Shown piece by piece: positions 7,516 to 14,143 of a stretch of DNA of 15,409 nt (positions are counted from its first letter, which is position 1; every line of letters starts with the position of its first letter). The position numbers and the translations under genes were made by a program. This DNA comes from Desulfobulbaceae bacterium (GTDB lineage Bacteria > Desulfobacterota > Desulfobulbia > Desulfobulbales > Desulfobulbaceae), in the NCBI GenBank assembly GCA_026990725.1, contig JALXCX010000327.1, positions 1 through 15,409 of the forward strand. The letters are read 5' to 3'. Under the pieces are notes generated by a model. The model saw only the letters and a list, made by a program, of their open reading frames with translations. It was not told the origin of the DNA and made no database searches.

Positions 7516-8016
7516 ATGGAAATTATTCTGATTGCGGCCATGGCCCAAAACAGAGTTATTGGCCGCAACAACAAAATTCCGTGGGATATCCCCGGAGAAC
7601 AGGCCCGGTTTAAAAGAATAACCATGGGCCACCCGCTGATCATGGGGCGTAAGACCTGGTTATCGCTTGGGCATCCTCTGCCGGGCAGGCGAAATATTGT
7701 GCTGACCACGGACAGGCAGTTTTCTCCGTCCGGGGCAGAAGTCGCCCACTCGCTTGCTGAAGCCTTTACCTCCTGTGCCGCTGCCGAAAAAGTCTTTGTT
7801 ATTGGCGGTGAGCAGTTATTTCGTATCTGTCTTCCCCGGGCAGATACGCTGATTCTCAGTATTCTTGATCGTGCCGTTGCCGGCGACACCTTTTTCCCGG
7901 AATTTACTTCGCCACCTTTCTTACTGGTTGAGTCAACACGAGTTCAACAGCAGGACTCCTACACCATGACAACGTATAAACGCCAAGGTACAAAGGATAT
8001 TATAAATAACTCTTGA
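7516..8016 (+). CDS. folA: dihydrofolate reductase
   Basis: This 166-residue enzyme reduces dihydrofolate to tetrahydrofolate with NADPH. It begins IILIAAMAQNRVIGRNNKIPWDIP. The substrate-binding acid is Glu in PGEQARFK, replacing E. coli Asp27, a substitution also seen in other DHFRs. TMGHPLIMGRKTW, LPGRRNIVLTT and VIGGEQLF are the conserved cofactor and fold motifs. AGGGAG (7505-7510) sits 5 bases upstream of the ATG. A TTG one codon earlier is less likely. It is probably co-transcribed with recA. Its last 17 bases overlap the end of the opposing solute-binding protein gene. Confidence 0.96.
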   Translation: MEIILIAAMAQNRVIGRNNKIPWDIPGEQARFKRITMGHPLIMGRKTWLSLGHPLPGRRNIVLTTDRQFSPSGAEVAHSLAEAFTSCAAAEKVFVIGGEQLFRICLPRADTLILSILDRAVAGDTFFPEFTSPPFLLVESTRVQQQDSYTMTTYKRQGTKDIINNS

Positions 8017-8764
8017 CTATCTGACTGACAAGGCTGCGTCCCTCTGCGTCTTGTTTTTTCATCTCCTGCAGGGTTGTATTCAAAACGGCAATCAACTTAT
8101 CGTCAGTTTCTTTATTGAAGGCATAGTACAAAGGCCTTGACGTAAGCGTCAGTACCACTTCATAACGATCTGGATCCAGACCTTTCTGCTCCATGAAAAA
8201 TCTGGTACTGAGCGCATCAAAGGCCAGGATGTCTATCCGGCCGGCCTGTAATTTTTTCATATTGGAATACCCGCTGGTAATTCTGTCCAGATTCTGCTCT
8301 GACACCCCTTTCCGCAGAAGATACTGATCCGGTTCACTCTCCCGAACAGTACCAACTTTGAACCGGGCAAGATCTGCAATATTCTCTATCCGGATCTTCC
8401 GATCTTTCCGGGCAATCAAGGTCGAGGTAGAATGCAATATCGGCCCAACCCACTTAAAAAGATTCTCCCGTTCCGCAGTACGGGCCATACTGAAAAGGAT
8501 GGTACCCGGGATTTCCTGAACCATCTGATACGCCCTGGCCCAGGGCAGTACTCTGATATCTTTTCGCTTAAGGGCAATATTATTCTTCTGAAAAAGCTTT
8601 AGAAGAATATCTGTTGAAAACCCGCGGACCACACCGTTTTGAACAAAATTGTACGGCGGCAGCTCTTCGGTAAAAACAGTCCAGCCGGCTTCTGCCCAAA
8701 CGGAATATGAACCAAAACTTGTGATGAGAATAATCAAAACAAAGATCAAAGCGCCTCGCTTCAT
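8000..8764 (-). CDS. periplasmic family 3 solute-binding protein
   Basis: This 254-residue exported protein starts MKRGALIFVLIILITS with a signal peptide cleaved near VWAEA. The mature part is a bilobal SBP_bac_3-type domain: WTVFTEELPPYNF, then GFSTDILLKLF, RVLPWARAYQMV, SMARTAEREN, and VGTVRES at the hinge. An open frame extends upstream to 8848, but the ATG at 8764 has GGAGGG 4-5 bases before it and gives a proper signal peptide. No ABC permease or ATPase is nearby. The gene directly follows a hybrid sensor kinase (17 bases), so it more likely presents a ligand to a signalling protein than to a transporter. This is inferred from context. The ligand is unknown. Confidence 0.85.
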   Translation of the reverse strand: MKRGALIFVLIILITSFGSYSVWAEAGWTVFTEELPPYNFVQNGVVRGFSTDILLKLFQKNNIALKRKDIRVLPWARAYQMVQEIPGTILFSMARTAERENLFKWVGPILHSTSTLIARKDRKIRIENIADLARFKVGTVRESEPDQYLLRKGVSEQNLDRITSGYSNMKKLQAGRIDILAFDALSTRFFMEQKGLDPDRYEVVLTLTSRPLYYAFNKETDDKLIAVLNTTLQEMKKQDAEGRSLVSQIVKSYL

Positions 8765-8781
8765 GATTCCCTCCTTCATAA

Positions 8782-10953
8782 TCATTTCTGCAACACACCG
8801 GCTACGGTTGACAGCAATTCCTGAATGGTGAGCGGTTTCTGTAAACATGCGCTGACGACCTGCTTTTCGTCAGGGCTGCAATTACTAAAAACTTCATTAT
8901 ACCCGGTGCAGAGTATTACTGGAAATTCAGGCCGCTCCTCCCGCACCTTGCCGGCAAGTTCAACACCGGAAAGCCCGGGCATTGTCAAATCTGTGATCAG
9001 TAAGTCCAAATCATTAAGATCAGTCGACATGGCCTGCCAGGCAGAAAGTCCATCGGCAAAAACCTCAACACGGTAACCGGACGAAAGAAGAATATCTTTC
9101 ATCATATTCCTGATGGATTCCTCATCATCAACCACAACAATACTCTGTTGTCCGCCCGCATGTTGCGTCTCCCCCTGCAGGGACGTGCCTTGAGACATTG
9201 GCTTGCTCGTTACAGGAAAAAACACCCTGAAGACCGTTCCCGTTCCCGGAGTACTGCTGACAGATATCTGACCATGATGATCCTTGACAATTCCACGAAC
9301 CAGCGCCAGGCCAAGACCTGTGCCCTGTTCACTTTCCCGGGTGGTAAAATAGGGGGCAAAAATTTTTTTCTGAACAGTTTCTTCCATTCCGAGACCATCA
9401 TCATGGATCTCAACAACAACGTAGTCACCGGGCGACAGTACAACTTCAGGGGGAGTACCTTTGTCCGGAACAACCTGATCTTTTAAGGAGATGGTCAATG
9501 TTCCGGAGGAATCTGGCATGGCCTGAAAGGCATTGGTGCAAAGATTCATGATAACCTGGTGAATCTGGCTGACATCGACCTCGACAAGGGAGTGGGATTC
9601 AAAATTTTGAACGATGTTGACAGTCACCGGAATAGAGGAGCGCAAAAGTGTCATGGCTTCCGAGAGTACCGAGGCCAGCGGCAGCACTTCCTGTTTCGGA
9701 TTCTGCTTACGGCTGAATGTTAAAATCTGGCGAACAAGTTCCCGGGCACGGATTGAGGCTCGTTCAACCTGTTTCAGATTCTTAAAAAGCTTTGAGGATT
9801 TGTCCAGCTTGAGCAGGGATAATTCGGTGTAGCCGAGAATAGCTGATAAAATATTGTTAAAATCATGCGCTATTCCACCAGCCAGCGTACCAATGGCCTC
9901 CATTCTCTGAGACTGCCGCAGTTGTTCTTCAAGAAGCTCACGTTGAGATATATCTCTGACAAGCGCCAGCACCACCGTTTGTTCGCGCAAGATGGCTGTT
10001 TTCAGTGCGACTTCCACCCAGAAGCCGGAGCCGTCTTTTCTCTTGGCAAGCCATTTAAACACCTGGGGCCCCTCTTCCAACGCCCTGCGAATCATCACCT
10101 TTGCTTCACGTTCGCTATAAGGCGATTCTCCGTGAAGCTCCCCCGGTGCCAGGGAGTGAATCTCTTCTTTTGTATAGCCATACATTTCCAGCATGGTCTG
10201 GTTTACATCAAGTAAGGTACCATCGGTCTTGTGGATAAAAATTGCATCGCTGGTCGCATTGTAAATTTCCCGGTAATTCTTCTCGTTTTCCCGAAGGATT
10301 CTGGTTTGACTGGCGATTTCTTCAAGCATCTTGTTGGCAGAAAGGACAATGGTATTGAGATCCTCCTGGGGAAGTGGATCCAATCGCCCGGTAAAGGAAC
10401 CGTCAGCAAGTTTTTGCAGTCGCTCACCTAGACTGGTAAGTGGAGTAATCAGGATATGGCGGAGAATAAAACTTAACGAGAGTACATAAAAAAGAAGCAG
10501 AAGAAGAACAGTGATTAAAGTTGTTTTAATTGCGCGGTTTTTTGCCTCTGTCACCAGATCATCATTAAACACAAGCTCCAGAGTACCTAACTGAGCACCA
10601 TCTTTGACGATTTTTCTGGAAAACAAAGGTAACGAGGAGCTCGAAATTTGATGATTATTATAAACCTCTCCCATCCCTTCCGCCTGAATGGAAATACCTT
10701 TGACCCGACCTGACTGCAGATAGATGTTGGCAATTCTTTCAGCCGTTGACTGATCAAAATTGAACAGAGGCAAAACAAGCACCTGGGACATCTCGTCTGC
10801 TGTCCGACCGGCATCTGCAAGAAGTTGACTGGTCACTGAATGGGCCGCATAATACGAATACGCTCCCCCCAGAACCAGGGCGGTGACAGTGGTGATAATA
10901 CTCAGCCAAAGAGTAAGTTCTCTGGCAACAGTTCTTTGAAAATTCAAGCGCAT
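8782..10953 (-). CDS. membrane hybrid sensor histidine kinase (HAMP-PAS-HisKA-HATPase-REC)
   Basis: This 723-residue inner-membrane signalling protein has TM1 at about 13-33, a periplasmic sensor of about 110 residues, TM2 at about 142-165, HAMP at about 165-220 and PAS at about 230-345. The dimerisation domain has phospho-acceptor His363 in GGIAHDFNNIL. The ATPase domain shows NLCTNAFQAM, DDGLGM and GTGLGLALV. A C-terminal receiver (about 605-720) has VVVDDEES and phospho-acceptor Asp655 in LITDLTMPG. A GGAG sits 2 bases before the ATG. No DNA-binding output domain is present, so phosphotransfer to another regulator is likely. The solute-binding protein gene follows in the same operon, consistent with ligand sensing through the periplasmic domain. 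Confidence 0.93.
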   Translation of the reverse strand: MRLNFQRTVARELTLWLSIITTVTALVLGGAYSYYAAHSVTSQLLADAGRTADEMSQVLVLPLFNFDQSTAERIANIYLQSGRVKGISIQAEGMGEVYNNHQISSSSLPLFSRKIVKDGAQLGTLELVFNDDLVTEAKNRAIKTTLITVLLLLLFYVLSLSFILRHILITPLTSLGERLQKLADGSFTGRLDPLPQEDLNTIVLSANKMLEEIASQTRILRENEKNYREIYNATSDAIFIHKTDGTLLDVNQTMLEMYGYTKEEIHSLAPGELHGESPYSEREAKVMIRRALEEGPQVFKWLAKRKDGSGFWVEVALKTAILREQTVVLALVRDISQRELLEEQLRQSQRMEAIGTLAGGIAHDFNNILSAILGYTELSLLKLDKSSKLFKNLKQVERASIRARELVRQILTFSRKQNPKQEVLPLASVLSEAMTLLRSSIPVTVNIVQNFESHSLVEVDVSQIHQVIMNLCTNAFQAMPDSSGTLTISLKDQVVPDKGTPPEVVLSPGDYVVVEIHDDGLGMEETVQKKIFAPYFTTRESEQGTGLGLALVRGIVKDHHGQISVSSTPGTGTVFRVFFPVTSKPMSQGTSLQGETQHAGGQQSIVVVDDEESIRNMMKDILLSSGYRVEVFADGLSAWQAMSTDLNDLDLLITDLTMPGLSGVELAGKVREERPEFPVILCTGYNEVFSNCSPDEKQVVSACLQKPLTIQELLSTVAGVLQK

Positions 10954-11220
10954 TGCTCCAACAACCCCGTCTTCCCCGGTTCTTGTTCCGGTTCAATCCA
11001 TCTGAAGACTGGTTCTCAAGCGGCCCTTATTGGCCAGTTTCTGCCACCAAAATGCAGCACGGATAAAAGAACAGCTACAATGAAAATAATGTATATTCTA
11101 CTAGATCCTTACAGATTCTTCTATCATCATTTTCGAAAAACCAAAGAAACGAACTGCTGCTTCTACCGGGAATTACTTGCCAAAACCTGCGCCTTTTATC
11201 AAGAATTCTTCTCAAATATC
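10954..11220. other. divergent intergenic region
   Basis: These bases separate the divergent kinase and selenopeptide genes. A 52-codon ATG frame exists at 11080-11238 without a ribosome-binding site, and I do not call it a gene. No convincing minus-strand promoter, RNA gene or repeat was recognised here. Confidence 0.5.
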
Positions 11221-11249
11221 TTGACATCAATCGGATAATATTATATTTT
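11221..11249 (+). promoter_or_regulatory. putative sigma-70 promoter of sbtA
   Basis: A perfect TTGACA (11221-11226) is followed after 17 bases by TATTTT (11244-11249). An alternative -10, TATATT at 11242, gives a 15-base spacer. Transcription would start near 11256, only a few bases before the leader hairpin. Confidence 0.55.
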
Positions 11250-11261
11250 TTGTTTTCTATT

Positions 11262-11298
11262 GTAAAGATTCATCATATTGTACCTGATCAATCTTTAC
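11262..11298 (+). promoter_or_regulatory. 5'-leader stem-loop of sbtA
   Basis: GTAAAGATT (11262-11270) pairs perfectly with AATCTTTAC (11290-11298). After one C-C mismatch the stem continues with ATCA/TGAT and closes a 9-base loop. No U-tract follows, so it is not a terminator. It ends 15 bases before the strong Shine-Dalgarno (AGGAGG, 11314-11319). It could stabilise the transcript 5' end or bind a regulator. Confidence 0.6.
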
Positions 11299-11325
11299 TC
11301 AACCAACCCTCAAAGGAGGACTCCT

Positions 11326-11727
11326 ATGAAAAGCAAGGACCTGAAAAAATTCCTTGCCAGCCTGGGCGTAGCCGGACTTATCAGTGCCGGCGGCATCACC
11401 CTTCCTGGAGCACATGCTTCGGGCAGTGGTTGAGGTCAAGCACCCAGTGCAGGTAGCACTGACAAAGTAGAGCACGCTGCTGGCAGCGGCTGAGGCGGAA
11501 CAAAAGACAGCGCCGTGAGCGCTGCAAAAGACAAAGCCAAAGTCATGACTGAAGAGGCAACCGAAACAGCCAAGGATGCCGCCAAAGAGGCGACTGATAC
11601 TGTAAAGGACGCAAAGGATGCAGCTTCGGATGCGGCGGATACTGTAAAGAAGGCAGCTTCAGACGCGACTGACAAAGCTGTAGATACAGTAAAAACAAAA
11701 GCTAAGGCTGCAATTGAGGGTTGTTAA
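11326..11727 (+). CDS. sbtA: selenocysteine-containing RiPP-like precursor (SbtA type), two in-frame UGA codons
   Basis: This is read as a 133-residue selenopeptide with UGA at codons 36 (11431-11433) and 56 (11491-11493). AGGAGG lies 6 bases before the ATG. Residues 1-31 resemble a signal peptide ending GAHA (basic start, then FLASLGVAGLISAGG). The core is two near-repeats, SGSG-U-G (32-37) and AGSG-U-GG (52-58). Residues about 60-130 form an Ala/Lys/Asp/Thr amphipathic repeat tail (for example EATDTVKDAKDAASDA) ending in Gly-Cys. The frame is the same before, between and after both UGAs, and each UGA has a downstream hairpin. The radical SAM gene follows. I recall this architecture as the SbtA selenobiotic peptide with SbtM maturase, for which a thio(seleno)oxazole-type modification has been proposed. 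The product chemistry is inferred. Standard gene callers would miss it, or begin at the GTG at 11515. Confidence 0.9.
11431..11461 (+). promoter_or_regulatory. UGA codon plus bacterial SECIS element 1
   Basis: UGA (11431-11433) is followed after 11 bases by a perfect hairpin: CAGTGC (11445-11450), loop AGGTA, GCACTG (11456-11461). Counting the U of UGA as 1, the loop GG falls at 22-23. As I recall, this is the same register as the loop of E. coli fdhF, which SelB recognises. Confidence 0.85.
11491..11524 (+). promoter_or_regulatory. UGA codon plus bacterial SECIS element 2
   Basis: UGA (11491-11493) is followed after 14 bases by CAGCGC (11508-11513), loop CGTGA, GCGCTG (11519-11524). It has the same 6-bp stem and 5-base loop as element 1, with GU in the loop. 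It lies inside coding sequence, as bacterial SECIS elements must. Confidence 0.8.
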
Positions 11728-11780
11728 TTACAACCACTGACATAATTCCCCGTGCATCCTGCACCGGAAATATGTAGATT

Positions 11781-11820
11781 ACAGGGCCGGTATCCAACAG
11801 GGATATCGGCCCTGTTTCTT
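11781..11820 (+). terminator. intrinsic terminator/attenuator between sbtA and sbtM
   Basis: A 15-bp stem (11781-11795 with 11801-11815, one G-U-type mismatch, loop AACAG) is followed by TTCTTTGTT. The maturase starts only 26 bases later without an obvious promoter of its own. Partial read-through would give a large excess of precursor over enzyme. Confidence 0.85.
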
Positions 11821-11845
11821 TGTTGCCTCTGGAGGCTTATCTGTT

Positions 11846-13411
11846 ATGTTGCATGCGGAAGTTACACTTGAACGTGTTTACCCGGTAAGCTCCCGCCTGC
11901 TTACTGCGCCTCCTGGATTGCAGGATCCAATGGAGCTCCCTGAATTTCTGGGAAATAACTCCGATCTTTATGCCGGGCATCCTTACCTGGCTGACCTGGC
12001 CTCAATAGAGCGGGCCAGATATCTTCTTAAACAACGCCCTGCCACACCAGTTGCTGCCATAGACTCCCGTATTATCAATCCGGACCTTGAGCTCATAGAG
12101 GTACGCTGGAAAAACCTTGTTGACGTTCTCCTCAACAGCCCCAAAGCCCCTTTGCCCGGTGAAGATTATATTCTTGTTTTTCGTCAACCCGACACCGAGA
12201 CGATCCAGATTATCCCTGCCAGCGGTTACGATCTCCTGGCCCTGAAACTGGTCAACGAGGGAATAGACAGCAAACAGGCGGCCCTGGAAGGCGGAGTGAA
12301 CATAGGCATCATTGACGATATCCTGTACTCTGCGGTTCACCAGGGTCTTCTCATCGCTCCCAAATCAAAAATCATCCGTTCTGCCGACTTTCCCCGTGGT
12401 GAGATAGAAGATCCAAAATGGTTTTCCTCACCGACATTTACTTTGCAGTGGCACATAACTCAAGTTTGTGACCTGCACTGTCGTCACTGCTATGACAGAA
12501 GCGACAGAAAAACCATGACTCTTGACCAGGGCATCAGGGTTCTTGATGATCTCTACGATTTCTGCCAGAAACACCACGTCTATACCCAGGTGACCTTCAC
12601 TGGCGGCAACCCCCTGCTCTACCCCCATTTCATCGAATTGTACCAGGAAGCCGCAGACCGCGGGTTTATGACCGCTGTCCTGGGCAATCCCATGCCGCGA
12701 CACCGCATTGAGGAAATGGTCGCTATCCAGAAACCTGAATTTTATCAGGTCAGCCTTGAAGGACTTGAAGAACATAACGATTATATCCGCGGTGAGGGAC
12801 ATTTCAAGCGTATTCTGGCCTTTCTTGACCTGCTCAAAGAGCTTGAGATTTATTCCATGGTTATGCTGACCCTGACTCGTCTCAATATGGGGGAAACTCT
12901 GGATCTGGCCGAACTTCTCCGGCATCGTGTTGACCTGTTCACCTTTAACCGACTGGCCATGGTTGGAGAGGGCGCAGCACTGGCCTCTGCCCCCACAGAA
13001 AGCTTTCCTGCCTTTCTGGAAGAGTATATGGAGGCTGCCCAAACAAACTCCTGTATGAGCTTAAAAGATAATTTCTTTAATCTCCATCGTTATAAGAAGG
13101 GTTTGCCTTATGTTGGTGGCTGCGCGGGTTTTGGTTGCGGGGCCGCCTTTAATTTTGTTTCCCTGCTCCCTGATGGAGAAGTTCATGCCTGCCGTAAACT
13201 CCCATCTTATATAGGCAACATCTACCAACAAAGCTTCAATGACATTTACCATGATACCGCTGCGAAAAAGTATCGGGCCGGTTCCTCAGCCTGCAGTCAC
13301 TGTGCAATTCGCCCGGTTTGCGGTGGCTGCCTGGCAGTGAGTTACGGTTTTGGCAATAATATTTTTACAGATCTGGACCCGTACTGCTGGATGCAGCAGC
13401 CCGCCTCCTAA
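11846..13411 (+). CDS. sbtM: radical SAM/SPASM peptide maturase (SbtM type)
   Basis: This 521-residue enzyme is expected to modify the selenopeptide encoded just upstream. The radical SAM cluster motif is Cys208-x3-Cys212-x2-Cys215 (CDLHCRHCYD). TFTGGNPLLY, the SAM-binding 'GGE-like' motif, follows. The C-terminal SPASM region has Cys426, 431, 449, 483, 486, 492, 495 and 514, enough for auxiliary Fe-S clusters, with LLPDGEVHACRKLP and IGNIY typical of the fold. Residues about 105-175 (SGYDLLALKLVNEGIDSKQ to HQGLLIAP) look like a PqqD/RRE winged-helix for leader binding. Residues 30-60 contain HPYLADLASIE. The domain order RRE-rSAM-SPASM fits RiPP maturases. GGAGG (11831-11835) is 10 bases from the ATG. 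The family name is from memory and needs an HMM check. Confidence 0.9.
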   Translation: MLHAEVTLERVYPVSSRLLTAPPGLQDPMELPEFLGNNSDLYAGHPYLADLASIERARYLLKQRPATPVAAIDSRIINPDLELIEVRWKNLVDVLLNSPKAPLPGEDYILVFRQPDTETIQIIPASGYDLLALKLVNEGIDSKQAALEGGVNIGIIDDILYSAVHQGLLIAPKSKIIRSADFPRGEIEDPKWFSSPTFTLQWHITQVCDLHCRHCYDRSDRKTMTLDQGIRVLDDLYDFCQKHHVYTQVTFTGGNPLLYPHFIELYQEAADRGFMTAVLGNPMPRHRIEEMVAIQKPEFYQVSLEGLEEHNDYIRGEGHFKRILAFLDLLKELEIYSMVMLTLTRLNMGETLDLAELLRHRVDLFTFNRLAMVGEGAALASAPTESFPAFLEEYMEAAQTNSCMSLKDNFFNLHRYKKGLPYVGGCAGFGCGAAFNFVSLLPDGEVHACRKLPSYIGNIYQQSFNDIYHDTAAKKYRAGSSACSHCAIRPVCGGCLAVSYGFGNNIFTDLDPYCWMQQPAS

Positions 13412-13694
13412 ACAATCTCCCTGTAAGCCAACACTCTTCCTAAAAAGACGGCTGTTACAAACCACTCATTTTTTTTAGTTGCCAGCAAAGCCAATACCAT
13501 GTATTATCTTTTCCTAACAATTCAAGGTACATAGGGTGCTTTTCTGTCTCTCAACAGCAACAGCTTGCAACCATTTTTGCTGAATTATGGACAGAAGCAA
13601 TCACTCTAGTGTCTCTTAATGACGACAAGGGCTCGACATTTTGGTCAGGCCCGTAATATTTCCTGTTCTCAGGATAAAACACAAGGAGTTCATC
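13412..13694. other. intergenic region upstream of the Ala-rich exported protein
   Basis: No gene is supported in these 283 bases. A weak promoter-like pair, TCGACA (13633-13638) and TAATAT (13654-13659), has a short 15-base spacer. A 5-bp hairpin (TCCTG/CAGGA, 13661-13674) lies just before the ribosome-binding site at 13683-13688. Confidence 0.4.
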
Positions 13695-14012
13695 ATGAAA
13701 ACAAGTAAAAAAGCACTTCTCACCCTTGCAGCCGCGGCCCTGTTCTGTTGTGGTCTGACCATGTCCGCATACGCAACCGAGGCAACTGCTGTTGCAGAAA
13801 AAGCTGCTGACGCTGTAGCGACTGACACTGTAAAAGACGCCGCCACAGAGGTTGTTGACACTGCCAAAGACAAAGCTGTTTCCGTGGCCAAGGACAAGGC
13901 AGCTGAAGTTGTTGATACAGCAGTTGAAAAAGCAACCGATGCAGCAACAGAAGCCACAACAGAAAAAGCTGCTGAAACTGCTACCGAGGCAGCAAAAGCA
14001 GCCACAAACTAA
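13695..14012 (+). CDS. exported alanine-rich repeat protein, related to the SbtA tail
   Basis: This 105-residue protein begins with a clear Sec signal peptide (MKTSKKALLTLAAAALF..., predicted cleavage after SAYA). Its mature part is almost entirely Ala, Thr, Val, Lys, Asp and Glu in imperfect repeats such as ATDTVKDAATEVVDTAKDKA. It is predicted to be a long amphipathic helix, as in LEA-like or apolipoprotein-like repeats. ATDTVKDA also occurs in the SbtA tail, and the underlying 23 bases (13818-13840 and 11590-11612) match at 21 positions. Unlike SbtA it has no UGA, and its only Cys residues lie in the signal peptide. AAGGAG (13683-13688) lies 6 bases before the ATG. Function is unknown. It may be a periplasmic partner or decoy of the selenopeptide system, or an independent low-complexity protein. 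Confidence 0.8.
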   Translation: MKTSKKALLTLAAAALFCCGLTMSAYATEATAVAEKAADAVATDTVKDAATEVVDTAKDKAVSVAKDKAAEVVDTAVEKATDAATEATTEKAAETATEAAKAATN

Positions 14013-14026
14013 TCCCGTTTCTTCAT

Positions 14027-14060
14027 TTCCGCCCCCCGAAGAACTATCCGGGGGGCGGAA
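14027..14060 (+). terminator. strong hairpin, probable terminator
   Basis: TTCCGCCCCCCG (14027-14038) pairs perfectly with CGGGGGGCGGAA (14049-14060) around a 10-base loop. The downstream T-tract is weak (TCTGCTCTTT), so termination may be imperfect or may need other factors. Confidence 0.75.
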
Positions 14061-14143
14061 TCTGCTCTTTGCAGCCTGCCTGCAACTCTCTTTTTTTCTC
14101 TCTCCTCTTTCCTTTCGTAAGCTTTGCGTGTATTTTATAACGC

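Noticed and set aside
8765..8848. Upstream extension of the solute-binding protein gene
   Set aside because: It would overlap the kinase end and bury the signal peptide, and GGAGGG sits directly before the ATG at 8764.
11080..11238. A 52-codon ATG frame upstream of sbtA
   Set aside because: There is no ribosome-binding site, it runs into the putative sbtA promoter, and it has no recognisable family features.
11326..11433. A 35-residue peptide ending at the first UGA, with the rest being a pseudogene
   Set aside because: Both UGAs are in the same peptide context with hairpins, no other stop occurs in the frame, and a cognate maturase follows. Random decay would not give this pattern.
11515..11727. 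A 70-codon GTG-initiated frame as an independent gene
   Set aside because: It has no ribosome-binding site, starts inside SECIS hairpin 2, and is in frame with the longer UGA-containing gene that has a strong Shine-Dalgarno and signal peptide.
13616..14005. A 129-codon minus-strand frame opposite the alanine-rich protein
   Set aside because: It is a low-complexity shadow of the repeat protein without its own ribosome-binding site.
14131..14143. TATAAC as the -10 box of rsmE
   Set aside because: It lies 2 bases from the start codon, and no matching -35 was found.
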